The notes under the pieces are model-generated. The model was not told the origin of the DNA. It did not search any database and was given only the letters and a program-made list of their open reading frames with translations. This document shows positions 1-6,515 of a stretch of DNA of 8,470 nucleotides, piece by piece (the stretch's first letter is position 1; each line of letters begins with the position of its first letter). This stretch comes from an uncultured Gammaproteobacteria bacterium (lineage in GTDB: Bacteria; Pseudomonadota; Gammaproteobacteria; UBA9214). The DNA is taken from NCBI GenBank assembly GCA_905480065.1, contig CAJQOV010000201.1, positions 1-8,470 of the forward strand, given 5' to 3'. A program made the translations under genes and the position numbers.

Positions 1-1257
1 CTCGGCGGCGAGCTGTGCCTTGTCGAGTACCGGATCACTCCTGCCAACCCGCCAGTTGAGGACACCGGAAGACCCTGCCGCGGCAGAGAACCTGGTCCGG
101 TACGGCTCGGGCGGCAGATAGGGGTCGTGTACGTCCATGTAGTTGAGCAACGCGAAGAACGGCCGGTCCGGCGCATGACCTGCCCATGACAGGAAGGCGG
201 CGTTGATATCCGCCGCATGCCGCCGGGCTGGAATATCCTCATAACCCAGCTTTTGCATGACATATTTTTCAAACACGCGTCCGTACATGGTACGCAACAC
301 CGCATCTTCGGCATTGTAGAAAAAGTCATCAAAATGGATAAAACCACGCCCCAGCCGGTCATGGGTAACCCAGAATACATTTGCGGAAAATGCGCCGGTC
401 CGGTAGCCATTCTGACGCAGCACTTCCGGTAATACCGGAGCCGCGTAGGAACGCAAACCCTGGTGGTTGTACCAGCCGATCTCATTCTGCCTGAAGGTAT
501 TGCCGGTCATCAATGAAACGTGTGAGGGTAATGACCAGGGTGAAGTTGCATAGGCGCGCGTATACAGCACACCCTCCTGCGCCAGCTTGTCCAGATAGGG
601 AGTGGTACTGCGCTCATACCCGAGCGTCGACATATGGTCTGCACGCAGGGTATCTACCACCAGCATGACGATATTGGGTGTATCGGGGCGATGTACCGGC
701 AAACTGGCTACTGCCTGCCCTTCCAGCAGACGAACCGAAAAAGGAATAACCAATGCGGCCAGCAGCGCCGCACCTGCCAGCCAGGGAACCGAGCGCCGGA
801 TAAACCACAGCACGGTATTTGATCGCGCCAGCAGCCAGCGCAACAGCACCACGGTTAAACCGAACGCAAGTATGAGGATGGCGTACACGGCCACCTGGTC
901 CTGCAACAGGATACTTAATGGCACCAGCATGGTCAGGAACACGAACACCAGGAAAATGGCCACATGAGCAAGGGCAGGTGCGATTCGCAGCGCAGCGTAA
1001 CCCACAGCGGCCCCGGCCAGTCCGAACAGTACGCCATAAAGACACGGGGCGACCCACAGGATCTGTACCGAGACAAATTTGCTGTCCAGCCACGTCTGTG
1101 CAGATAATTGCACAAGCCCTTCAATAAAACCGCAGACCACACCGAACCACAATCCGGCCAGGATGATCCCGGATCGACCGACGTCGTGGCTTGCCGTGCG
1201 GGAATGTGTCGCAGGGGAAACAGGGCCGCGGTGAACAGAGGGATCGGGAGCGCTCAT
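1..1257 (-). CDS. Membrane-anchored sulfatase / phosphoglycerol-transferase-like protein (3' end beyond window)
   Basis: The 419 readable codons run from ATG at 1257 down to the window edge without a stop, so the C-terminus is missing. Residues 1-30 are a polar, basic tail. About five hydrophobic segments follow (near 31-52, 65-92, 96-118, 121-143 and 156-178). From about residue 194 there is an alkaline-phosphatase-superfamily (sulfatase) domain: NIVMLVVDTLRAD, with metal-ligand candidate D202, then SPWSLPSHVSLMTG around residue 242, then YMDVHDPY near 373-380. Five segments plus an outside catalytic domain is the architecture of LtaS-type enzymes; an odd number of segments with an inner N-terminus puts the domain in the periplasm. 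The usual sulfatase signature Cys-x-Pro-Ser-Arg reads Ser-Leu-Pro-Ser-His, so formylglycine chemistry is doubtful and Ser242 may be the nucleophile directly. Family assignment is strong; the substrate (sulfate ester, phosphoglycerol or other) cannot be read from the sequence. It is transcribed divergently from the operon at 1592. Confidence 0.9.
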   Translation of the reverse strand, partial: MSAPDPSVHRGPVSPATHSRTASHDVGRSGIILAGLWFGVVCGFIEGLVQLSAQTWLDSKFVSVQILWVAPCLYGVLFGLAGAAVGYAALRIAPALAHVAIFLVFVFLTMLVPLSILLQDQVAVYAILILAFGLTVVLLRWLLARSNTVLWFIRRSVPWLAGAALLAALVIPFSVRLLEGQAVASLPVHRPDTPNIVMLVVDTLRADHMSTLGYERSTTPYLDKLAQEGVLYTRAYATSPWSLPSHVSLMTGNTFRQNEIGWYNHQGLRSYAAPVLPEVLRQNGYRTGAFSANVFWVTHDRLGRGFIHFDDFFYNAEDAVLRTMYGRVFEKYVMQKLGYEDIPARRHAADINAAFLSWAGHAPDRPFFALLNYMDVHDPYLPPEPYRTRFSAAAGSSGVLNWRVGRSDPVLDKAQLAAE

Positions 1258-1289
1258 TAGTGTACTCAGGCAGGCATTTATGACTTTGA

Positions 1290-1337
1290 CCGGGAGTTAT
1301 ACCCCGGCAGTGCAGACTTTGGCAAATTCACTGCCGG
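1290..1337. repeat. Overlapping inverted repeats, mutually exclusive hairpins
   Basis: CCGGCAGTG at 1304-1312 is perfectly complementary to CACTGCCGG at 1329-1337, giving a 9-bp stem with a 16-base loop. The left arm overlaps a second, shorter inverted repeat, CCGGG at 1290-1294 with CCCGG at 1303-1307, so the two stems cannot form together. No T-run follows on either strand, so a simple intrinsic terminator is unlikely. The site lies 33-80 bases upstream of the minus-strand sulfatase start and could be in its leader RNA or be a protein-binding palindrome. The repeats are directly visible; the role is unknown. Confidence 0.6.
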
Positions 1338-1375
1338 CCAGCACGTGACGCGCCCTCCCCACAATACATCTCACT

Positions 1376-1408
1376 GGAAGCACTTGGCCGGCTTCCGCCC
1401 CCGGGAAG
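1376..1408. repeat. Second pair of overlapping inverted repeats
   Basis: GGAAGC at 1376-1381 pairs with GCTTCC at 1391-1396 (6 bp, 9-base loop). The CTTCC part of the right arm (1392-1396) can instead pair with GGAAG at 1404-1408 (5 bp, 7-base loop). This is the same alternative-pairing arrangement as at 1290-1337, on a smaller scale. Stems this short can arise by chance in GC-rich DNA. Confidence 0.4.
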
Positions 1409-1591
1409 ATGTATTTCTCACCGTATGATTGATAATATTGATTCGAGCAAAGCCTGCAGAAGATCAACTCGGGAGTCTGTGCAGCATAGCACGGAGACGC
1501 GGGAAACGGCCCAGGGTGACGTTTATTTGGCCTGCATGCTATCCATACAGTCAATGCTTAAATATACTCTCACACAGAGGAACACATCATT

Positions 1592-1864
1592 ATGAACTTT
1601 CAACCTTCCACCAGCTGCAAGCTGCTGACCGGACTGACCGCTGCCGCTTTTCCCGTCATGGCGTTCGCCTATGTCGGCCCCGGTGCCGGCATCACCGCCA
1701 TCGGATCGGTACTGGCCTTGCTGGTGGGCATCGCGCTGGCGATCGTCGGCTTTGTCTGGTACCCACTGAAACGTTATTTTCGCTCCCGGTCCGGCAAGCC
1801 CGGGGCAGAAAACGCGGCGGACAAAACCGCAGGCGCCAGCACTGACGATCCGAAAAATCACTAG
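1592..1864 (+). CDS. Small YVGPGAG-motif membrane protein, function unknown
   Basis: This 90-aa protein starts at ATG 1592, with a purine-rich AGAGG at 1576-1580 as a plausible ribosome binding site (11-base spacing). Residues 1-26 resemble a signal peptide ending in AFA, so the mature protein may begin at YVGPGAG (27-33). One strong hydrophobic segment (about 33-57) follows, then a WYPLK turn and a basic patch (KRYFRSRSGK, about 60-69), then a polar, charged tail. The basic patch suggests the C-terminus is cytoplasmic. From memory, similar Y-[VI]-GPGAG segments followed by a hydrophobic helix and a W-P-basic stretch occur in other small bacterial membrane proteins, but I know no established function. 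It is first in the apparent operon, with 6 bases before the next start. It could be a partner or scaffold of the membrane enzymes encoded nearby; that is inference only. Confidence 0.8.
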   Translation: MNFQPSTSCKLLTGLTAAAFPVMAFAYVGPGAGITAIGSVLALLVGIALAIVGFVWYPLKRYFRSRSGKPGAENAADKTAGASTDDPKNH

Positions 1865-1870
1865 CCACCG

Positions 1871-2245
1871 ATGCTCTACGCGGTTGCAAGCCTGGTTATC
1901 ATTGTATTCATGGTCGCACTTGTCCTGTTTCGTATCGTTCCCGTTGCCATGCAAGCGGTCAATACCAGCCGCGGCGTGCTCAAGACACTTTCCGACCCGC
2001 AGCTGAATGACACGCACAGGGAACAGATTCTGCAACAGGCATCCCTGTCCCTGCTCGGTAATTTCGTATCCATCACAGTGCGTGGCGCCGCTGCACTGCT
2101 TGCTTCCTTTCTGGTGATCTACCTTGCAGACCTGGCCGGCGTAGCCGGAACACAGGCCGTAGTGGACCTGCTGTCAGACCCGCTATCAATTATTGTAACC
2201 ACCATCATCCTGATGGCTGCATGGTGGCTATGGAAGAAAAGGTGA
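1871..2245 (+). CDS. Hypothetical integral membrane protein, 124 aa
   Basis: I do not recognise this protein. It has three likely membrane segments: about residues 5-27, 72-92 and 103-121. Between the first two lies a polar region (about 31-60) with many Gln, Asp, Thr and Arg residues, suggesting a small soluble loop. It ends in a Trp-rich, basic tail (AWWLWKKR), typical of a membrane helix ending at the cytoplasmic face. The start at 1871 is 6 bases after the stop of the YVGPGAG gene and has no obvious Shine-Dalgarno sequence, so translation is probably coupled to the upstream gene. Its last codons overlap the start of the sulfotransferase. The tight packing says it belongs to the same operon; no enzymatic motif is visible. 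Confidence 0.8.
   Translation: MLYAVASLVIIVFMVALVLFRIVPVAMQAVNTSRGVLKTLSDPQLNDTHREQILQQASLSLLGNFVSITVRGAAALLASFLVIYLADLAGVAGTQAVVDLLSDPLSIIVTTIILMAAWWLWKKR
2232..2237 (+). promoter_or_regulatory. Ribosome binding site supporting the GTG start at 2242
   Basis: GGAAGA lies 4-5 bases before GTG 2242. That GTG overlaps the TGA stop of the upstream membrane-protein gene as GTGA, a common form of translational coupling. The in-frame ATG codons at 2221 and 2230 have no comparable purine-rich sequence ahead of them. This favours GTG 2242 as the sulfotransferase start. Confidence 0.55.
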
Positions 2246-3309
2246 ACCCGCAACAGGACTACTCACCGCTTGACAGGACGCTACATCGTCTCGCCTTCTC
2301 AACCCGGTCAGTGCAGCTTGCCGCCGCCGATATGGAACGCGCCATGTATGGCAGCCGCTACCGGAATATTGCCATCCACAAGCCGGTATTCATCACCTCA
2401 CTGCCACGCGCAGGCACCACGCTGTTGCTGGAAATTCTCAGCCTTGTTCCCGGCATTGCGACACATCGATATCGGGATATGCCGTTTGTCATGGCGCCGA
2501 TATTGTGGCAGGAAATCTCACGCCGGTTCCGCAAGCAGTCGGTCCTGAAGGAACGCGCACATGGCGACGGGATGCAGGTCGGTTATGACAGTCCCGAGGC
2601 GTTCGAGGAGGTGCTGTGGCATTCATTCTGGAAAAAGAATTACCAGACTGACTGCATAATACCCTGGTCAGAAAACGACCAGGACAGGGAGTTCACGGAC
2701 TTCCTGGTGGAACACATGCAGAAGATTATCGCCCTGCGTACTGCAGGGCCGGCAGACGCAAACCGCTACGCCTCCAAGAACAATGCGAATATCGCCCGGA
2801 TCAGCCTGCTGAAACGCATGTTTCCGGACGCCTGTATCGTGGTCCCGTTTCGTGATCCCGCCAATCATGCCGCCTCCATGCTGCGGCAACACCGGAACTT
2901 CCTGGCCCGGCACGAGAGCGACCCGTTCTCGAAGAAATACATGCATGACATTGGCCATTTCGAATTCGGTCAGTTACACCGCCCGATCCGGTTCGGCAAC
3001 CCGCCCTGTGGCGATGCGGATACGCTTGAATACTGGCTCAGGTACTGGATTTCTGCCTTCGAACACATTGTATCCATGCAGGCGCAGCTGCATATCGTGT
3101 CATTCGAACATCTTTGCGCCGGCGGTGCAGGGGCATTCGGAAAACTTGCCGACAGCATAGGCATTGACCGGGCAAGCTATGGCAATGACACTGCCTCGAT
3201 ATTCAAATCACCGCCCGACTACCACAAGCACCTGGAGATAACCGATCACAAACTGCTGGACCAGGCAAACGAACTGCACCGGCTGTTACAGGCAGCAAGC
3301 ATAACCTGA
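2242..3309 (+). CDS. PAPS-dependent sulfotransferase family protein
   Basis: Sulfotransferases of this family move a sulfuryl group from PAPS to a hydroxyl or amino acceptor in the cytoplasm. Two cofactor motifs are visible (numbered from GTG 2242, 355 aa). The 5'-phosphosulfate loop ITSLPRAGTT is at about residues 51-60 and is followed by LLLEILSLVPG. The 3'-phosphate-binding segment VVPFRDPANHAASM is at about 200-213, with Arg and a downstream Ser in the expected places. A KNNANIARI segment comes about 20 residues before it. The pattern fits the Sulfotransfer_3-like group, and the length is normal for a complete single-domain protein. There is no signal peptide or membrane segment. GTG 2242 is preferred over ATG 2221 because of the GTGA overlap and a good ribosome binding site; starting at 2221 would add seven residues. 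Its place between membrane-protein genes and an ASST-like gene suggests an envelope glycan or lipid acceptor, but the acceptor is unknown. Confidence 0.9.
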   Translation: MNPQQDYSPLDRTLHRLAFSTRSVQLAAADMERAMYGSRYRNIAIHKPVFITSLPRAGTTLLLEILSLVPGIATHRYRDMPFVMAPILWQEISRRFRKQSVLKERAHGDGMQVGYDSPEAFEEVLWHSFWKKNYQTDCIIPWSENDQDREFTDFLVEHMQKIIALRTAGPADANRYASKNNANIARISLLKRMFPDACIVVPFRDPANHAASMLRQHRNFLARHESDPFSKKYMHDIGHFEFGQLHRPIRFGNPPCGDADTLEYWLRYWISAFEHIVSMQAQLHIVSFEHLCAGGAGAFGKLADSIGIDRASYGNDTASIFKSPPDYHKHLEITDHKLLDQANELHRLLQAASIT

Positions 3310-3406
3310 ACATGGCAGGCTGTTGCACCCGCTTAAACAGTCCCGGCCCCCGGGATACGCTGCCCACAGGGAATCTAACAACGCTGATATCGACTGGAAC
3401 GGTTTT

Positions 3407-4990
3407 ATGCGCAGTAATAAAAACCTGATATGGATCGTTACAGCAGTAGTGCTGTTCGCTGCACTATGGCTGTCCGGACGCTTGCTGGTCACTGCCGCAT
3501 ACCATGGCGATGCAGGGAACCTCCTCAACTCGATCATCTCCGACCGCTCGGCACACCCCCTGGATGAGTACCTGGCCGACTACAACCGGATGTTTATGAT
3601 GCGTGCCGTGCCGGTTGCGTTGCTTGCCCTGATCTTTGTCACGATGAGAAAGACACTGGTGCCGCTGCCGCTGCGGCTGTACACCACCATCAGGAACAAC
3701 CGGCCTGCCATTACCGCCGCCATCAGCCTTGCCTTCCTGTCCTGTATTGCCGGCGCGTGGTTTGCCTGGTCGGGCGCGGGAATCTACCAGCACTGGCTGG
3801 AGGGAACCTTTAATGCCGTAAGCGCCGTTTACCAGGACAGTTTCAGGAAGCGGCCACTGCTGGGCGAGACCGATACATGGGTACATCAAGACAAACGTCC
3901 GTTGCAGGGACTGGGCACCTACATCCCCGGGCTGGCGCAGGATGGCATTACACTGGTATATGGCATGCAGCAGGCCTGGCTGGTGGACATGGACGGCACT
4001 ATCCTGCATCGCTGGGCCGTTGACTATGATTCCCTGCAGTCGGACAGGAAACTGATACCCCGGTCCTATCCGGAGACCTACATATACTGGCACCAGGCCC
4101 GTTTATACCCGAACGGTGACCTGCTGGTCATGATCGACCAGTTCGACAAAAGCCCGAGCGGGCTGGCCATGATGAAAATCGATCGCGACTCAAAGGTGCT
4201 CTGGATATATCCGCATCATGTACATCATGATTTCAGCCTTGATGAACAGGGCAACATCTACGCGATTGACCAGAAAATCCGCAATGACCTGGTCGCCGGC
4301 CTGAACCTGGAAACCCCCTATCTGGATGACGGGTTACTAAAACTTTCCCCGGACGGCGAACCGCTTGACCGGATTTCCATCATCGACGCCTACGCCGGTA
4401 CAGACTTTGCCAGTTTTTTCAACGGCAACAGCAGTTACCGGCAGGGTGATTATCTGCACACGAATGACGTTGACATGCTGGCAACCGGGCAACTCGGCAG
4501 TGCATCCACCAGCGTGCTGCTGTCGTTCAACGGCCTGAGTGCCATCGCCGTGATGGATCTCGACAGCCGGAAGATCACCAGGGCCTGGGCCGGGTACTGG
4601 CATCACCAGCACGACCCGGATCTGCTCGATAACGGCAATATCATCCTGTTTGACAACCTGGGGGCATGGAGCCCAGGGCAGAATGCCCGTGTCATTGAAT
4701 TCAACCCGGACACCTATGAAATTGTCTGGGAATATCCAGGGAAAACCGGACAGCCCCTGTTCAGCACCTATCGCGGTCGCGAGCAGGTACAGCCGAACGG
4801 AAACGTCCTGATTTCCGAATTCGAGTCCGGCAGGCTGATCGAGGTAACGCGGGAAGGACAGCTGGTATGGGAATATTCGTGCCCTTTCCGTTCAGCGATC
4901 AATCCCGAATACGTGTGCAACTTTGTTGCCGGCAGGCGTTACCGCAGTGACGAGCTGGACTTTGTATTCAACGCGGGGCGTACTGAATGA
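3407..4990 (+). CDS. Membrane-anchored arylsulfotransferase (ASST)-like beta-propeller protein
   Basis: From ATG 3407 the protein has 527 residues. Three membrane segments (about 7-27, 65-80 and 101-120) precede a large soluble domain. The loop between the second and third is very basic (RKTLVPLPLRLYTTIRNNRP), so it should be cytoplasmic, which puts the C-terminal domain in the periplasm. That domain (about 160-520) has repeated blade-like stretches such as ARLYPNGDLLVM, DEQGNIYAI, DLLDNGNIILFDN and VQPNGNVLIS, with conserved-looking His at WHQAR (229), HHD (274), HTNDVD (351) and HQHDP (402). This matches arylsulfotransferases, which transfer sulfate from a phenolic sulfate ester to another phenol without PAPS through a catalytic His. 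The Arg that often follows in the 'S-x-R-N' segment reads LLSFNGLSAI here. An in-frame TTG at 3323 would add 28 residues but has a poor ribosome binding site; ATG 3407 has GGA 8 bases ahead and leaves a proper membrane N-terminus. It is the last clear gene of the operon. Confidence 0.87.
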   Translation: MRSNKNLIWIVTAVVLFAALWLSGRLLVTAAYHGDAGNLLNSIISDRSAHPLDEYLADYNRMFMMRAVPVALLALIFVTMRKTLVPLPLRLYTTIRNNRPAITAAISLAFLSCIAGAWFAWSGAGIYQHWLEGTFNAVSAVYQDSFRKRPLLGETDTWVHQDKRPLQGLGTYIPGLAQDGITLVYGMQQAWLVDMDGTILHRWAVDYDSLQSDRKLIPRSYPETYIYWHQARLYPNGDLLVMIDQFDKSPSGLAMMKIDRDSKVLWIYPHHVHHDFSLDEQGNIYAIDQKIRNDLVAGLNLETPYLDDGLLKLSPDGEPLDRISIIDAYAGTDFASFFNGNSSYRQGDYLHTNDVDMLATGQLGSASTSVLLSFNGLSAIAVMDLDSRKITRAWAGYWHHQHDPDLLDNGNIILFDNLGAWSPGQNARVIEFNPDTYEIVWEYPGKTGQPLFSTYRGREQVQPNGNVLISEFESGRLIEVTREGQLVWEYSCPFRSAINPEYVCNFVAGRRYRSDELDFVFNAGRTE

Positions 4991-5126
4991 TGTCTTTCAC
5001 GGGACCTTGTGTACCTGCATCATCAGAGGGGACATTCACAACCGGGCTGAATTTCGCCAGAAAGCCATCGATGCCGCAGGCAAACTCCGGTTAGACTGCA
5101 CCCGGGACTTCTCAGCGCTTCGCCGG
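4991..5126. other. Convergent intergenic gap
   Basis: This short gap lies between the 3' ends of the ASST-like gene and the flippase gene. I looked for a bidirectional terminator and found no GC-rich stem followed by a T-run on either strand. A 35-codon frame that starts within the ASST stop (ATGA, 4987-5094) lies mostly here; it is not supported as a gene. Confidence 0.4.
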
Positions 5127-6515
5127 CTAGACAGACCGTGGGCTGGCAAGAAAGGAACGCTCGCCGACCAGCAACAGCACAACAAAATAGGTAACGCAGG
5201 CAGCCGCCCCCTGCAGCAACCAGTGCATGCTACTCATCAGGACGAATACCAGCGCCATGACGGCGCCGGCGAACAGTGGCCGCGGCAGGAATTCCAGCAT
5301 ACGCAAACGCCGCACATGTGTGGAAAAATACCAGGCAGAAGCTGTATACCACACTACTTCTGCACAAACCGTCGCAGTTGCCGCGCCTATCATTCCATAC
5401 GCCGGAATCAGCACGAAATTAAGTATCACGTTTGCCGCTGTCCCGATAACGGCGCTATGCAGATCCTGTTTCTGATGATTTGCTGCGCACAATGACAAGC
5501 GTAACGGTCCGCGCAGCAGGATGATTGCCGCCGACCAGCAGATAATCTGCAGCACCAGCACAGAATCGGTGAAATCATCACCGTATAACAGCGCGATCAC
5601 CGGGCGCGCCAGAAAGGTTCCGCCGACTCCTACCGGTATTGCAATGACGGCCGTCAGTTGCAGGGAGCGGGTAACCATCCTGTCAAAACCTCCCGCCTGG
5701 TCGCCATGTGCGCGCGAAAGCATGGTGAACAAACCCTGGAAGATAGTCGTCATCGCGGCAAGAAAGGCACCCACCGGCCGGTAGGCTGCACTGTACAGAC
5801 CGACCTGTGTTGCCGTGGTCAGAAAACCCAGCAGCAGGGTATCGAAATTGAAGTTGAGCAACCCCAGCCCTTTCGACGCACCCAGCGTGAATGCAGGCAA
5901 CAACATTTCCCTGGTGCCTTTCAGTGTCAACCGCAGTTTCAGGTCCGGTCGCTCGGCACGGACCTGACGATAGAGCCAGGCGGTCATTGCCAGGTTGCCA
6001 AGAAACTGGAACACCGGCACCCACAGGATATCCTGCGGCTGGCGGATGAAGATAAAAACCAGCACTGCAAACGTCACCTGGGCTGTCACCAGTCCCTTCG
6101 CCACTTGCTGCATCTTTTCCTGACCCATGAATATCCATTTAAGATCAATCGCTTCAGAGAGCAGAATCAGGCAATACAGAAATATCAGGGTGTGCAGCTG
6201 TGGATAATCAGGGAGCAGTGGCAGCAACAGGAAAAGCAGTGCGAGGCCGCATACAGCAAGCAACAACCGTACTGACAAGACCCGCCCGGCCAGATATTCA
6301 ACGGACTTCCCGCGGGCGACCTCGCGCGTTGCCCACAGGTCCATGCCACCATCGGCCAGCAATTGAAGATAGGGAACGAATGCGACGGCAAACTCGAGGA
6401 CACCGTAGGTCTCGACACCGAGCGTCCTTGCCAGATAAATAAATGCGAGGAAACTGAGCAGCTTTGCGAGAATATCTCCCACAAACAGCAATGAAAGGTT
6501 ACGGGATGGTGTCAT
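5127..6515 (-). CDS. Polysaccharide flippase, Wzx-like (MOP superfamily)
   Basis: This is a 462-aa, almost entirely hydrophobic protein with about 12-14 predicted membrane helices. It opens with the typical flippase N-terminus: a short tail, then a first helix near 10-28, then YLARTLGVETYGVLEFA (about 27-43) and a second helix ending in DGGMDLWATREVAR. Proteins of this type (PF01943/PF13440-like) move undecaprenyl-linked oligosaccharides from the cytoplasmic to the periplasmic face for O-antigen, capsule or exopolysaccharide assembly. The length is normal and I see no frame breaks. The ATG at 6515 matches the expected N-terminus, but I see no good Shine-Dalgarno sequence ahead of it. It points towards the sulfotransferase operon and diverges from the GT-C gene at 6968. 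Which glycan it carries is not visible here. Confidence 0.92.
   Translation of the reverse strand: MTPSRNLSLLFVGDILAKLLSFLAFIYLARTLGVETYGVLEFAVAFVPYLQLLADGGMDLWATREVARGKSVEYLAGRVLSVRLLLAVCGLALLFLLLPLLPDYPQLHTLIFLYCLILLSEAIDLKWIFMGQEKMQQVAKGLVTAQVTFAVLVFIFIRQPQDILWVPVFQFLGNLAMTAWLYRQVRAERPDLKLRLTLKGTREMLLPAFTLGASKGLGLLNFNFDTLLLGFLTTATQVGLYSAAYRPVGAFLAAMTTIFQGLFTMLSRAHGDQAGGFDRMVTRSLQLTAVIAIPVGVGGTFLARPVIALLYGDDFTDSVLVLQIICWSAAIILLRGPLRLSLCAANHQKQDLHSAVIGTAANVILNFVLIPAYGMIGAATATVCAEVVWYTASAWYFSTHVRRLRMLEFLPRPLFAGAVMALVFVLMSSMHWLLQGAAACVTYFVVLLLVGERSFLASPRSV

Larger units (their letters stand above)
1258..1591. other. Divergent intergenic region (334 bases)
   Basis: This stretch separates the minus-strand sulfatase-like gene from the plus-strand operon and should hold promoters for both. 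I see no convincing coding frame. It contains two sets of inverted repeats, listed separately. An AT-rich island at about 1409-1444 contains TATGAT and GATAAT, but no good -35 sequence sits at the right spacing. Another -10-like hexamer, TATACT at 1563-1568, lies just ahead of the ribosome binding site of the first operon gene, also without a clear -35 box. Promoters here may need an activator or an alternative sigma factor, or I may be missing them. Confidence 0.6.

Noticed and set aside
217..432. 71-codon plus-strand frame opposite the sulfatase domain
   Set aside because: It lies opposite the conserved sulfatase core with no motif of its own.
614..1093. 159-codon minus-strand frame inside the sulfatase-like gene
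   Set aside because: It is an out-of-frame shadow; the overlapping frame has clear membrane segments and sulfatase motifs.
1523..2035. 170-codon minus-strand frame opposite the two small membrane-protein genes
   Set aside because: Its composition is rich in Arg, Gln, Asp and His with no motif, while the plus-strand frames have signal-peptide and membrane patterns and operon spacing.
3312..3428. 38-codon frame starting at ATG 3312 between the sulfotransferase and the ASST-like gene
   Set aside because: It has no recognisable features and no strong ribosome binding site, and it overlaps the ASST-like start.
3464..4093. 209-codon minus-strand frame opposite the ASST-like gene
   Set aside because: No recognisable domain; the plus strand carries the beta-propeller repeats over the same bases.
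4923..5495. 190-codon plus-strand frame spanning the ends of the ASST-like and flippase genes
   Set aside because: It covers coding parts of two well-supported genes in other frames and its translation is Arg/His/Gln-rich with no motif.
5658..6275. 205-codon plus-strand frame opposite the flippase
   Set aside because: It is the Gln/Arg-rich antisense of a hydrophobic membrane protein, a usual shadow pattern.
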